DNA of 64,000 nt from Desulfovibrio sp. (GTDB lineage Bacteria > Desulfobacterota > Desulfovibrionia > Desulfovibrionales > Desulfovibrionaceae): NCBI GenBank assembly GCA_031272715.1, contig JAISTH010000083.1, positions 1-64,000 of the forward strand. Reading direction: 5' to 3'. This document shows positions 42,389 to 54,030 of this stretch, one piece after another. Below the pieces are notes generated by a model. The model was not told the DNA's origin, ran no database searches, and was given only the letters and a program-made list of their open reading frames with translations. The translations under genes were made by a program, and so were the position numbers. How positions within the stretch are numbered: position 1 is the first letter of the stretch; the number at the start of each line of letters is the position of its first letter.

Positions 42389-42889
42389 ATCCTCTTGCCT
42401 ATGCCACAACCCGTTCATTGCAACAGCTTGCATAAAGACATATGAATTGTCTTGATCCCACGCCACTTGTCACCAAGAATCAACAGGCCAATCCCAATAT
42501 CGACTGCCGCTCACCGTTTATTGAATATTATCGATCCAAGTTCTAAAAGCACAACTGCATAAATTTCTAAAAAAACAAAAAAAATTGTACTTCCCATAAA
42601 ACAAAAAAACTTTTCACCATTTTTGCACAAAAGAATCACACATGGATGCTCGCCACCACCCGTGCCCCACAGGCCGCATGTCCCATCAGGAAAAGGTAGG
42701 TCCCGGTCCTGTCCGAACCGCACGCATCCCGCTTGACATCCACGCCCGGCGGCGTACTTCATCCCGTGACGGCGCACAACCCCTTCGGAAAAACATGCAG
42801 CGTCAACGGCCCGCCCCGGATCCCCGGATCCCCTCCGCAGGCCGACGCCTCTCCCTGCGCCGCGAACGATCCATCCCGAGGATCCCCCG
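42389..42889. other. AT-rich intergenic region before cbiK, 501 bp
   Basis: The first half (to about 42645) is strongly AT-rich, with A-runs near 42568-42612 that could act as UP-elements or bend DNA. The second half returns to high GC. No gene, riboswitch or clear promoter is recognisable. Confidence 0.4.
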
Positions 42890-43786
42890 ATGACGAACGA
42901 CCCCACCGCCCCCCGCATCCCCGGACGCGCCCCGGCCAGGTCCGCGGCCTTCCTTCTGACCCTCCTGCTGGCGCTGCTCCTCTCCCTCTCGCCCTCCCAG
43001 GCCACGCGACAGCAGCCGAAGGAGGCCCTCGTCATCGCGGCCTTCGGCACCAGCGCGGTGAAAGCCCGGACGTCCTACGCAAACGTCGAGGAGGCCGCCA
43101 AAAAGGTCTTCCCCGGCAGGGAGATACGCTGGGCGTGGACGGCCCGATCCCTGGCCGCCGCCGACGGGCGCCAGACGCCCCTGGAGGCCTTGGCGAGGCT
43201 CGCGGCGGAAGGCGCGGAGGACGTCGCCGTCCTCTCCCTGCACATCATCCCGGGCCAAGAGTACCAAGGCCTGCTGGACGCCGCCAAGGCCCTGGAAGGG
43301 CTCCCGAAGGGACTGCGCAAGGTCCGGGTGGCCCCCCCGCTCGTCCACGACACCGCAAGTCTGGACAAGGTGGCCGGGATGCTCCTCGAGACCCTCAAAG
43401 AACGCAAGGCCGGCGAGGCCGCCGTCTTCGTGGGGCACGGATCCCCGCACCGGTCCGCGGTGTTCTACCCCGCCATGCAGTACTATCTGCAGCGCCGCGA
43501 CGCCAACGCCCTCGTTGGCACGGTGGAGGGGGACATGGACAGGCAGTCGGTGATAGACGCCCTGCAGGCCAGAGGCGTGAAAAAGGTGTGGCTGGCACCG
43601 CTCATGACGGTCGCGGGGGAGCACGCCGCAAGCGACCTCTTCGGCGACGGGGAGGACAGCTGGAAGAAAGGGCTGGAGGCGGCGGGCTTCCAGGTCGTGC
43701 CCGTCCGCAAGGGCCTCGGCGAATACCCCGCCTTCGTGGACCGCTGGGTGTCGGGGTTGGCGGAAGGATCCGCCGGGAGCCGCTGA
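42890..43786 (+). CDS. cbiK: Periplasmic sirohydrochlorin cobaltochelatase
   Basis: This 298-aa protein inserts Co2+ into sirohydrochlorin or precorrin-2. A signal sequence (about residues 18-38, AFLLTLLLALLLSLSPSQA) indicates export, as for the periplasmic CbiK of Desulfovibrio. The chelatase fold shows ALVIAAFGTSAVKARTSYAN, LSLHIIPGQEYQGLLDAA, AAVFVGHGSPHRSAVFYPAM, TVEGDMDRQSVIDAL and LAPLMTVAGEHAASDLFGD. The histidines in VGHGSPH and AGEHA fit the metal site. It stands alone, without other cobalamin genes adjacent, so it may serve cobalt or iron porphyrin handling in the periplasm. The AT-rich region and a sigma-54 site lie upstream. Confidence 0.92.
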   Translation: MTNDPTAPRIPGRAPARSAAFLLTLLLALLLSLSPSQATRQQPKEALVIAAFGTSAVKARTSYANVEEAAKKVFPGREIRWAWTARSLAAADGRQTPLEALARLAAEGAEDVAVLSLHIIPGQEYQGLLDAAKALEGLPKGLRKVRVAPPLVHDTASLDKVAGMLLETLKERKAGEAAVFVGHGSPHRSAVFYPAMQYYLQRRDANALVGTVEGDMDRQSVIDALQARGVKKVWLAPLMTVAGEHAASDLFGDGEDSWKKGLEAAGFQVVPVRKGLGEYPAFVDRWVSGLAEGSAGSR

Positions 43787-43966
43787 ACCCCAAAAAGGCG
43801 GAGATGTGGTAGGAGTCCCTCGGGGGACGCCCGGCCGCGGCCGTTCCCGCGGGATTCCATGGAGGGCGCGGAGCCGGGGCGGTTCCCGCGCTTGTCCTGA
43901 CGCCCCGGTCTGTGGCAAAGTGACGGACGGGACAAGGCGCCGTCCGCCCCAAGGATGCGACACCGC

Positions 43967-44944
43967 ATGAAGAACGATCGACCGAAACTTCTCTCCGTCG
44001 TGAGCCCCGCCTTTTGCGAGGCCTCCAACATAGGCCCCTTCCTCACGGCCACCATGGAGGTCCTGGAACGGATCCGGACGACCCGGGGCCTCGACTGGGA
44101 GATCATCCTCGTCGATGATGGCTCCACCGACGACACCTGGGAGCGGATGCGCCAGGAGACCGAGCGCCGCCCCCACCTGCGGTGCCTGCGGTTCAGCAGG
44201 AACTTCGGCAAGGAGGCGGCCATCGCGGCAGGACTCGCCGCCGCCAAGGGCGATGTCGTGATCACCTTGGACAGCGACCTGCAACACCCCCCGGAACTCA
44301 TCGAGAAGATGCTGGACATCTGGGCGCAGGGGAACGTGGAGATCGTGGACGCCCGCAAGGCGGTCCGGCAGCGGGAATCCTCGGGCAGCCGCCTGTTCGC
44401 GAACTGGTACTACAACTGCTTCAAGGCCCTGACGGAATGCGACCTCAAGGAATCCAGCGACTTCAAGCTGCTGGACCGCAGGGTCGTGGAGGCGGTGAAG
44501 TCCCTGCCCGAGCGCAAGCGCTTCTTCCGCGGCATCACGGCGTGGATGGGCTTCCGCCACGGCGAGGTGCTCTTCGAGCCGCCGGACCGCGTCAACGGCC
44601 AGACCAGATGGTCCGTGTCCCAGCGCATCGCGCTGGCGGTGGACTCCATGACCTCCTTCAGCAGCAAGCCCATCCTGCTGATCTGGGGATTGACGGCGAT
44701 CTTCTACATCTTCTCCATCGTCGTCGGGGGGGAGGCGATCTGGACCCACATCCAGGGGAACGCCTCCACGGGGTTCACGACGGTCATCCTCCTCGTCCTG
44801 CTGACGGGCAGCGCCATCATGACGGCCTTGTGCGTGCTTTCCACGTACATCCACCAGACGTTCCAGGAGATCAAGGGCAGACCCAGCCACCTGATCAGCG
44901 ACACCGCCGAGAGCGCCGACCACGCGGCGTCCGATACGCCTTGA
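43967..44944 (+). CDS. GT2 glycosyltransferase (DPM1/ArnC-like) with two C-terminal helices
   Basis: This 325-aa inverting GT-A glycosyltransferase has SVVSPAFCEASNIGPFL at the N-terminus, the nucleotide-binding EIILVDDGSTDDTWE, RFSRNFGKEAAIAAGLAAAKGDVVITLDSDLQHPPELI (metal-binding DSD), and the acceptor-side DFKLLDRRVV. Two membrane helices follow (about 235-258 and 268-292). The family transfers sugars to polyprenyl phosphate at the inner membrane for lipid A, O-antigen or teichoic-acid-type modification. The start at 43967 follows AAGGA; an upstream ATG at 43955 is possible. The next gene encodes a YdjC-type deacetylase, a common pairing. Confidence 0.92.
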   Translation: MKNDRPKLLSVVSPAFCEASNIGPFLTATMEVLERIRTTRGLDWEIILVDDGSTDDTWERMRQETERRPHLRCLRFSRNFGKEAAIAAGLAAAKGDVVITLDSDLQHPPELIEKMLDIWAQGNVEIVDARKAVRQRESSGSRLFANWYYNCFKALTECDLKESSDFKLLDRRVVEAVKSLPERKRFFRGITAWMGFRHGEVLFEPPDRVNGQTRWSVSQRIALAVDSMTSFSSKPILLIWGLTAIFYIFSIVVGGEAIWTHIQGNASTGFTTVILLVLLTGSAIMTALCVLSTYIHQTFQEIKGRPSHLISDTAESADHAASDTP

Positions 44945-45091
44945 GCCGATGCCGCCGGCTCTTCGGGAGGGGGTCCGGGAGAGAGGCGGAAATTCCCGGG
45001 GGACGCCGGCATCCCTGGGGATGGGCGTGACCGCGCATCGACGGGGATCCGCCCCGGGAGCCGCGCACGGACTTCAACCCCGGACCGTCCG

Positions 45092-45997
45092 ATGAAGTGC
45101 ATCCCCCACGCCGACGACTGCGGCCTCACCGCCGACGTCACCCGGGACATATTCGCGTGCATCGGGGAGGGAAGGCTCGCCTCCACCTCCGTCATCATGG
45201 GGGGCGAACGCGCCGGGGAAAGCCTCGACAGGCTCGCCGGGATGCCCCATGTCCGCGCGTGCCTGCACCTGAATCTGCTGGAGGGACGTGCCGTCGCCCC
45301 GCCGAAGGACGTCGCCTGCCTCGTCGGGCCGGACGGCTTCTTCAGGCACGGCCTTGCGGGGCTGTGGAGCCGGCTCGCGGCCAGTTCGGGGCGCGGCAGG
45401 AGGACGCTTCTCGCCGCCGTGCGCACCGAGTGGGAGGCGCAGATAGAGGCCTTCAAGGGACGCTACCGGCCCGGAGGCGCCTCCCCGGACCTGCGGCTTG
45501 ACGGGCATCTGCACGTCCACGCCATGCCGGAACTCGACGAGGTCATGGAGGGAATCCTCGCCGCCCACGCCCCGGCGTGGGTCCGCCTTCCCCTGGAACC
45601 GCCCCACGCCGCGCCCCTGCCCTTCCGGAACCGGGTCACGGGCATGCTCCGAAGGGCGCTGCTCGCGGGATGGTCGAAGGGACTTGCGAGGATGCTGGAA
45701 CGGCGCGGCGTGCCCCACAACGCCTGGCTCAGCGGGGTGCTGTCCGGGGGATGCATGGACGAGGGCCGTCTGCGTGCCTCGCTGGCCGCCATACGGGCCG
45801 CGGGTTGCGGCGAGGACGACGTCGTCGAGATCATGCTGCACCCGGGAGGCGACGGCGCACCCCGCTCGTCCCCCTGCATACGCGCGTCCCATCGAGGCTT
45901 CTTTGCCAGTCCCGCCCGGAAGGTCGAACTGGCGCTCGTGCTGTCGGGACGTCTGGACGCCGTCTTGGAGGACCTCGGCGCGACGCGGCAGCGCTGA
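45092..45997 (+). CDS. ChbG/YdjC (HpnK)-family deacetylase
   Basis: This 301-aa protein is a metal-dependent carbohydrate deacetylase. It begins MKCIPHADDCGLTADVT, where HADD holds the metal ligands, then HLNLLEGR, the second histidine cluster LDGHLHVHAMPEL (about residue 137), and EIMLHPGGDG near the end. YdjC enzymes remove acetyl groups from N-acetylated sugars. With the polyprenyl-phosphate glycosyltransferase 147 bp upstream it probably acts on a lipid-linked amino sugar. No signal peptide is seen, so action is cytoplasmic. Confidence 0.88.
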   Translation: MKCIPHADDCGLTADVTRDIFACIGEGRLASTSVIMGGERAGESLDRLAGMPHVRACLHLNLLEGRAVAPPKDVACLVGPDGFFRHGLAGLWSRLAASSGRGRRTLLAAVRTEWEAQIEAFKGRYRPGGASPDLRLDGHLHVHAMPELDEVMEGILAAHAPAWVRLPLEPPHAAPLPFRNRVTGMLRRALLAGWSKGLARMLERRGVPHNAWLSGVLSGGCMDEGRLRASLAAIRAAGCGEDDVVEIMLHPGGDGAPRSSPCIRASHRGFFASPARKVELALVLSGRLDAVLEDLGATRQR

Positions 45998-46086
45998 CCC
46001 GGGCCCGCCGGGGTCGCGACGCTCCCCGGCCGCGACGCGGAACGGTCCCCCGGAAGGGCCGCTCCGGCCATCGGGATCCCCCCCCC

Positions 46087-47769
<1,683 letters not shown>

Positions 47770-47864
47770 CTACCGGAAGCCCCGGTGTTGCCCGTCCCGT
47801 CCGGCGTCCGCCCCCGCGTCCGCCCCCAAGCCATGCGCCGACGCCCCGCCGGCGGCCCTCCCCC

Positions 47865-49586
47865 TCACTGCTGCAGCGAATGGCGCTGCAGGTTCCGGGG
47901 CACCCACCATTCGTCGAAATTGTACATGATGCCCGCGATGGTCGGCTTTATCCCCCGGAACCGACGCTGCACCACGGGCAGCGCGTTGGGCACGTAGAGG
48001 AAGCAGTAGGGCTGGTCCCGCGCGAGAAGTTCCTGGAACCTCGCGTAGAGCTCCGCCCGCCGCTCCGTGTCCGGCGTCTGGGCCGCCCTGGTCAGCAGGT
48101 CGTCCACCTCCGGATCCACGTACCCGATGAAGTTCAGCCCCCCTTCCACCGTCCCCGAGGAGTGCCAGATGGGGAGTATGTCGGGATCGACGGAGATGGT
48201 CCATCCCAGGATGATGGCGTCGAACCGCCCCTTGTGCACGAACTCCCGTATGAACGCGGCCCACTCCACGGTGCGGATGGCCACGTCGATGCCCACGGCC
48301 CGCAGCTGGGACTGTATCACCTCGGCCGTCAGGATGCGCTGCTCGTTCCCCTGGTTCGTCAGGATGGTGAAGGCCAGGGGCTTGCCGTCGCGCTCCACGA
48401 TGCCGTCCCCGTCGGTGTCCGCGAAACCCGCCTCGGCAAGGAGCCTGCGCGCCCCCTCCACGTCCTGGGCCACGGGCCGCAGGGTCGGGTGGTAGGCCCA
48501 GGTGCCGGGCTTGTAGGGGCCGAAGGCGGGCTCCCCCTCCCCCAGCAGCACCCCCCGCACGATGTCCTCCCGGTTCATGGCCTTCGAGACCGCCCATCGC
48601 ACCCTGACGTCCTTGAGGACGGGGTGCCGCAGGTTGAAGCCGAGGAACACGTAGCTCGAGGAGAGGTACCGGTACTTGCCGAACTCGGTGTCCCAGGGGG
48701 GGCCGGAGGTCTGGCGCCTGTACTGCAGGGGGCTCAGGTTCGTGCAGTCCAGCCGGCCCGCCTTGGTCTCCAGGAAGATGGAGGCGCTGTCGGGGATGAC
48801 CCGGTAGACCACCTGGTCGATGTGGGGCCTGCCCATGAAATACGTCGGGGAGGCCTCCAGCACGATGCTGCTGCCCGCCTCCCATTTCTTGAGACGGTAG
48901 GGGCCGGCCCCGATGGGATTGCGGGAGAAGGGGGTATGGCGGATGTCCTGCCCCTCGAGAACGTGCTTCGGCAGGATGGAGGCCATCCAGGACTCAACGG
49001 CCCGGGCGTAGAAGGACTCGTAGCGGACCTCGAAGGTGTACCTGTCCAGGACCCGCAGCTCCTTGACCCGCATGAAGTCGTCGGCGTAGGGGCTCGCCGT
49101 CGCCGGATCCACCACGATGCGGTAGGTGTACTCCACGTCCTCCGTGGTGAGCTCCTTGCCGTCCTCCCAGAGGATCCCCTTGCGCAGCGTGAACCGCAGG
49201 AGCCTGCCCTCGTCCTCGACGCTGAAGGACTCCGCGGCCCAGGGCTCCGTGCGCAGTTCGGGATCGTAGCGCAGCAGGGACACGAAGATCAGGCCGGACA
49301 CCTCGTGGGAGGAGGCGTCCGTGGACAGGAAGGGGATGAGGTTCGAGGCCTCGCCTATGGTTCCGAAAAGAATCCGGTCCCCGTCGTCGGGAGGGCCGTC
49401 CGGGGAGACGGGCGCCTGGGGGGCGGACGCCTCGGGGACCGCGGACCGCGGCCCGTCCGGGGCCACGTCGTCGCCCCCCGCCGCCCCGCGGGGCAGAAGG
49501 AGCGCTGCAGTCAGCAGAAGCGTCCCCGCCAGCCGGGCCACACCCCCGAGAATCGACGTCCCGAGGGCGTCATCTCCCGTGCACAT
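47865..49586 (-). CDS. Oligopeptide ABC transporter solute-binding protein (SBP_bac_5)
   Basis: This 573-aa exported binding protein has a hydrophobic signal sequence (LAGTLLLTAALLLPRGAAGG), then a low-complexity Pro/Ala linker to about residue 75. The family 5 body follows: GTIGEASNLIPFLSTDASSHEVSGLIF, LRFTLRKGILWEDGKELTTEDV, GAGPYRLKKWEAGSSIVLEA and DVRVRWAVSKAMNRED. Such proteins bind peptides or nickel complexes for an ABC importer, but no permease or ATPase genes adjoin it. The start at 49586 follows GGAGACGG; an in-frame ATG at 49613 is an alternative. It is transcribed divergently from the SNF2 helicase gene, which begins 47 bp away. Confidence 0.9.
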   Translation of the reverse strand: MCTGDDALGTSILGGVARLAGTLLLTAALLLPRGAAGGDDVAPDGPRSAVPEASAPQAPVSPDGPPDDGDRILFGTIGEASNLIPFLSTDASSHEVSGLIFVSLLRYDPELRTEPWAAESFSVEDEGRLLRFTLRKGILWEDGKELTTEDVEYTYRIVVDPATASPYADDFMRVKELRVLDRYTFEVRYESFYARAVESWMASILPKHVLEGQDIRHTPFSRNPIGAGPYRLKKWEAGSSIVLEASPTYFMGRPHIDQVVYRVIPDSASIFLETKAGRLDCTNLSPLQYRRQTSGPPWDTEFGKYRYLSSSYVFLGFNLRHPVLKDVRVRWAVSKAMNREDIVRGVLLGEGEPAFGPYKPGTWAYHPTLRPVAQDVEGARRLLAEAGFADTDGDGIVERDGKPLAFTILTNQGNEQRILTAEVIQSQLRAVGIDVAIRTVEWAAFIREFVHKGRFDAIILGWTISVDPDILPIWHSSGTVEGGLNFIGYVDPEVDDLLTRAAQTPDTERRAELYARFQELLARDQPYCFLYVPNALPVVQRRFRGIKPTIAGIMYNFDEWWVPRNLQRHSLQQ

Positions 49587-49633
49587 TCCGTCTCCGGTTG
49601 CCTTTTTCGACATCCCTGTGGTATTTTTTATGT

Positions 49634-52600
49634 ATGAGCCGCGCCGAACATTCAATCGCGTCCGAGATGTGTCGGGCCTTCCTTCAGGAGAACGTCCCCG
49701 AGCACATCCGCGATGCCGGCCACTATATCCTTTCCCGCAACGGACTGCAAAAAGTCACCGTCCAGGAAGGGGAGACCTGGACCATACAAGGGACGATCCA
49801 GGGGGAGGAGGACCTGCAGAACTACACCCCCTCCCTGACCCTCACCCTCACCGACCGCAGCCACCAGGCCCGCTGCAACTGCTCCGACGCCTTCTCCGGC
49901 ACCTGCAGCCACGTGGCCGCCCTCTGCCTCTACCTGCTCGAGGAACTGCGCAAGGAGCAGGGGGATGCGGAGGAGTCGGACGCCAACGCCACCACCGAAT
50001 GGAAGCAGACCTTCAGGTTCTTCTTCTCGGCGCAGATGGAGCCCGAGCCGGGACGCCACTACCTGATCTTCCGGCTCCACCCCGAAGAGGGCCGCCTGCT
50101 GGTCTCCTTCTTCCGCAGCCGGCAGAACAAGTCCGGGATCTCCTCCGTGCACACCGAGGTCACCCTGGAGCAGATCATCCAGAATCCCGACTGGTGCGAA
50201 CACTCCCCCCAACTCCCCCTGGTGGCGAAGCAGATCGGCCGCCACCTCGACTACCACGGACACAGGATCGAGGTGCCCAACGGCCTCATCTCCTGGTTCT
50301 TCTGGGCCATACGGGACGAGTACTACCTGCTCTGGAAGGACACGGACATCCCCTGCCAGATCGAGACCATGTCCGTGGCCTTGAAGCTGCGACCCAAGCT
50401 GGTGGACAAGGGACTGAGCTTCGACGTGCTCCTCGTCCGGGAGGGCCGCCCCCCCGTGACCGTCGAACCCCCCAGGGACGAGGAGGAGAAGGAGGACGAC
50501 GCGGAGGACGACGACTGGCACGCCCGGCGCGCCCCGGTCACCTTCCACGGCCAGATGCCCCTGTGGCTCTGCTTCCGCCGCAAGTTCTACCCGGTGCAGA
50601 CCAGCCTTCCCCAGGCCCTGATCCACAAGCTCGTCCACGACCGCCCCGTCGTGCCCAGCCCCGACATATCGGAATTCCTGGACCGCGTCTGGGCCCACCT
50701 CCCCGCCACCGAACTCTACCAGCCCCAGAAGTTCCTGCGCCTCATGGCGCCGATCTTCCAGCCGGCCACCTTCAACCCCAAGCTCTTCCTGGACGAGGAG
50801 GGAAGCCTGCTCACCCTCGAGGTGGACAACATCTACGAGACCAAGCACGGGGAATTCACCATCAACGGCCCCAATCCCGACTTCCAGACCGGCAGCTACG
50901 CCTACCAGGGGAAGACCTACCTCGTCCGCAGGGACCAGTCCGAGGAGGCGGCGCTCATCGGCGAACTCACCTCCATGGGGTTCCAGGCCAGATCCACGAA
51001 GCTCTGGTTCCTCGAGCCCGAGGAGGCCATCGCCTTCCTCCTGGACAGCTACCCGAAGCTCGTGGAGAACTACCGGGTCTTCGGCGAGAAGGCCCTGCAC
51101 CGCTACAAGGTCCACACCTCCCAGCCCAACGTCGTGGCCCGTCTCATCTCCCATCCCGAGGACAAGTGCTTCTCCCTGGACATCTCCGTGGACTACGACG
51201 GGCAGTCCCTGCCCATCGAGCGGATATGGAGGGCCTGGATGCGGGGGAAGCGCTACGTCCAGCTCAAGGACGGGGCCTACACCAGCCTGCCGGAGGCGTG
51301 GCTGACCAAGCTGGCCCACCGTCTCGAGGCCCTCGGCTTCGACCCCTCCAAGCCCCCCCAGCGCATCTTCCGCCAGTACGAGGCGCCGGTGCTGGACAAC
51401 ATCCTGGACGACGTGCCCAACGTCGCCACGGATCCCTTCTGGGCCGACCTGCGGGAGCGCATCCGGCACTTCGACAGGATAGAGGCCATCGACGCGCCCG
51501 CTGGACTGCACGCGACGCTGCGCAGCTATCAGGAGATGGGCCTCGCATACCTGAACTTCCTCTCCGAATACGGCTTCGGAGGCATCCTCGCCGACGAGAT
51601 GGGCCTGGGCAAGACCGTCCAGACCCTGGCCTTCCTCCAGCATCTGGCCGAACAGGGACACAAGGGGCCCAACCTCATCGTGGTCCCCACCTCGGTCCTC
51701 CCCAACTGGGAGCGGGAGGCGGAGAAGTTCGTGCCGGGCCTGCGGCGGCTCATCATCTACGGCGCCCGCCGCGTCTCCCTCTTCGCCCAGGTGGAGGAGT
51801 CGGACCTGGTGATCACCACCTACGCACTGCTGCGCCGCAACCTGGAGGACATCGAGAAGTTCTCCTTCGACACCGTGATCCTCGACGAGGCGCAGAACAT
51901 CAAGAACCCCAACACCATCACGGCCCGGGCCGTGCGCAGGCTCAACGCGAGGATGCGGCTGTGCCTCTCCGGGACCCCCATCGAGAACAACCTCTTCGAG
52001 CTCTGGTCGCTGTTCGAGTTCCTCATGCCGGGATTCCTCGGCTCCCAGCACGCCTTCCAGCGCGGCGTGGTCAAGCCCATCAAGGACGGCGACGCCGAGT
52101 CGCTGGACTATCTGCGCTCGAGGGTGCGCCCCTTCATCCTGCGCCGCACCAAGTCCGAAGTGGCGAAGGATCTTCCGCCGAAGATGGAGAACGTCACCTT
52201 CTGCGCCATGGAGGAGGCCCAGGCCGAACTCTACGCCGCCCTCGCCAAGAAGCTCCGGGACCAGGTCATGGCGGACGTCGCCGAAAAGGGCATGGGCAAG
52301 AGCCAGATGTCCATCCTGGACGCCCTGCTCAAGCTCCGGCAGATATGCTGCCATCCGAGGCTGCTGAAGATCGACCTGCCCGGCTTCAGCAACAACCTCC
52401 CCTCGGGGAAGTTCGACGCCTTCAAGGACATGGTGACCGAAATCGTGGCCGGGAACCACAAGGTGCTGGTGTTCTCCCAGTTCGTGCGCATGCTCCACAT
52501 CATCCGGCAGTGGCTGGAGTTCAGCGAGATCCCCTTCTGCTATCTGGACGGGTCCACCCGGGACCGCCTGGCGGAAGTGGACAGGTTCAACGACAACGCG

Positions 52601-52909
52601 GAGATCCCCATCTTCCTGATATCCCTCAAGGCCGGCGGCACGGGACTCAACCTCACCTCCGCCGACTACGTCATCCACTACGACCCGTGGTGGAACCCGG
52701 CCGTGGAAAGCCAGGCCACCGACCGCACCCATCGCATCGGGCAGACGCGCCAGGTCTTCTCCTACAAGCTCATCTGCCAGCATTCGGTGGAGGAGAAGAT
52801 CGTGAATCTGCAGGATTCGAAGCGGGGGATGGCGGAAGCCGTGATCCCCGGCCAGGACACGTGGAAGTCCCTGACGCGGGAGGATCTCGAGCATCTCTTC
52901 GAATTCTGA
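49634..52909 (+). CDS. SWIM zinc-finger SNF2-family helicase
   Basis: This 1091-aa ATPase translocates on nucleic acid. An N-terminal SWIM finger reads CNCSDAFSGTCSHVAALC (C-x-C-xn-C-x-H, about residues 76-95). A long middle region (100-620) is without named domains and has an acidic EEEKEDDAEDDD segment. The SNF2 core from about 635 has Walker A ADEMGLGKTVQTL, motif II LDEAQNIKN (DEAQ form), SGTPIENNLFELWSLFEF and LRRTKSEV. The helicase C domain has LVFSQFVRMLHII, SLKAGGTGLNLT and QATDRTHRIGQTRQV. It may act in transcription recycling or in mobile-element defence; the accessory arrays that follow make the second possible, but that is inference. The start lacks a clear ribosome site. Confidence 0.93.
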   Translation: MSRAEHSIASEMCRAFLQENVPEHIRDAGHYILSRNGLQKVTVQEGETWTIQGTIQGEEDLQNYTPSLTLTLTDRSHQARCNCSDAFSGTCSHVAALCLYLLEELRKEQGDAEESDANATTEWKQTFRFFFSAQMEPEPGRHYLIFRLHPEEGRLLVSFFRSRQNKSGISSVHTEVTLEQIIQNPDWCEHSPQLPLVAKQIGRHLDYHGHRIEVPNGLISWFFWAIRDEYYLLWKDTDIPCQIETMSVALKLRPKLVDKGLSFDVLLVREGRPPVTVEPPRDEEEKEDDAEDDDWHARRAPVTFHGQMPLWLCFRRKFYPVQTSLPQALIHKLVHDRPVVPSPDISEFLDRVWAHLPATELYQPQKFLRLMAPIFQPATFNPKLFLDEEGSLLTLEVDNIYETKHGEFTINGPNPDFQTGSYAYQGKTYLVRRDQSEEAALIGELTSMGFQARSTKLWFLEPEEAIAFLLDSYPKLVENYRVFGEKALHRYKVHTSQPNVVARLISHPEDKCFSLDISVDYDGQSLPIERIWRAWMRGKRYVQLKDGAYTSLPEAWLTKLAHRLEALGFDPSKPPQRIFRQYEAPVLDNILDDVPNVATDPFWADLRERIRHFDRIEAIDAPAGLHATLRSYQEMGLAYLNFLSEYGFGGILADEMGLGKTVQTLAFLQHLAEQGHKGPNLIVVPTSVLPNWEREAEKFVPGLRRLIIYGARRVSLFAQVEESDLVITTYALLRRNLEDIEKFSFDTVILDEAQNIKNPNTITARAVRRLNARMRLCLSGTPIENNLFELWSLFEFLMPGFLGSQHAFQRGVVKPIKDGDAESLDYLRSRVRPFILRRTKSEVAKDLPPKMENVTFCAMEEAQAELYAALAKKLRDQVMADVAEKGMGKSQMSILDALLKLRQICCHPRLLKIDLPGFSNNLPSGKFDAFKDMVTEIVAGNHKVLVFSQFVRMLHIIRQWLEFSEIPFCYLDGSTRDRLAEVDRFNDNAEIPIFLISLKAGGTGLNLTSADYVIHYDPWWNPAVESQATDRTHRIGQTRQVFSYKLICQHSVEEKIVNLQDSKRGMAEAVIPGQDTWKSLTREDLEHLFEF

Positions 52910-53074
52910 TTCCACAAGGACAGCGGGACCGCCGAAACGGCGATGTCAGCATCCGCCGCGAACAATGACCCTCGAATCTGCCGACGCAGGAAGCGTCACT
53001 CCACAAAAAGCCGTCACTCCACAAACCCGTCGGACGGCCTGACGCCCCCGACCGGAAGAACCAAGATCATTAAA
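52910..53074 (+). other. Leader duplicated before gene A copies
   Basis: The segment ending GACCGGAAGAACCAAGATCA before the first gene A copy matches the segment before the second copy (53985-54030). The duplication unit therefore includes the leader and probably its promoter. Confidence 0.5.
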
Positions 53075-53848
53075 ATGGCAAATTTTTTGCTAAAGATACT
53101 CTTCAGTATCGGCAGATCCCTCGCACGATGGCAGTTGGCCAAAAGGCGCCCCGCCGGCGCAACAGATGGCCCTACATGGCGGGAGGTTCGGGAACGCTGC
53201 GAGGCCATGGGGTTGACGCTGATGGAACTAGTGAAGCCCACCTTGGCCCCGGACTCCATCGATCCCAGCATCATGTGGCAGAATGAAAACTGGATAATAC
53301 CGATTGAGGTGGAGACATTCCTGGTTGCCGAGGAGATTACATTCGATAATCAAGTGAAAAATCTCACCAAGCAATTCATCAAGAAGTACAAGAGAAGGAT
53401 TGAAGGGCTCCAAAAGAAATCCAAAGAGGAAGGATTCGATAATATTGAATGCGAACTTGGCGCATATGGAGTGCTTCGGGTCGTGGACCCAAGAGACATC
53501 ACCTACATATACACAGTGAAGAAGCTGAAGCCTGTGAGGTACTATCAAGCAGTCATTGATCAAGTTCAGAAACACCTGGTCAAACTGGGCATCCCAGCCA
53601 GAATCGTCGATTTCGACCGACAGGCTTTCCTAGCATGGTGCGACGAACAGGAATTCGCAACCGACACGAAGGAGTCCATCGCCGCCTGCATGGAGACATG
53701 GACGCAGGTGAGGGCAAGTGAAGACGAGCACTACAACTCCATCGATTCCAAAGCCATGGGCGACACCATCCCCCTGATTCTCCCACCGTCAGACCCTACA
53801 ATCGTCGCCAAAACGCCGAGGAAGCGGCCACGCCGAATGCGCCGATAG
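53075..53848 (+). CDS. Accessory gene A, copy 1 (257 aa, unknown family)
   Basis: I do not recognise this family. The N-terminus is hydrophobic then basic (MANFLLKILFSIGRSLARWQ), without a clear cleavage site. Next comes TWREVRERCEAMGLTLMELV, a helical middle rich in lysine, a block GVLRVVDPRDITYIYTVKKL, then IPARIVDFDRQAFLAW, and an Arg-rich tail PRKRPRRMRR at the very end. The matching blocks in copy 2 (TWRDIRGRCEAIGMTF, VVDSKDITYVYGIK, VPARLVDFDRQAFLAWF, PRRRPRRMHR) mark the conserved parts. It follows the SNF2 helicase gene on the same strand and is AT-richer than the chromosome around it. Confidence 0.7.
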   Translation: MANFLLKILFSIGRSLARWQLAKRRPAGATDGPTWREVRERCEAMGLTLMELVKPTLAPDSIDPSIMWQNENWIIPIEVETFLVAEEITFDNQVKNLTKQFIKKYKRRIEGLQKKSKEEGFDNIECELGAYGVLRVVDPRDITYIYTVKKLKPVRYYQAVIDQVQKHLVKLGIPARIVDFDRQAFLAWCDEQEFATDTKESIAACMETWTQVRASEDEHYNSIDSKAMGDTIPLILPPSDPTIVAKTPRKRPRRMRR

Positions 53849-54030
53849 ACGACCACGCCGACCCGTGCCGCCGATTGCAATCTTCCTTTGACTTGGCGTC
53901 CCGCACGGGCCAGACGCCAGACCATATACGGCAACCTTTCACGGCCATGGCGGTGAATACACCATTTCTCCCTCAACGAACCGGTCGGCCGGACTGACAC
54001 TCCCCGACCGGAAGAACCAGGATCATCACG

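Noticed and set aside
49652-52915. Long minus-strand frame opposite the SNF2 helicase
   Set aside because: Shadow of the helicase codons; no ribosome site or family motif, and the plus-strand protein is complete and conserved.
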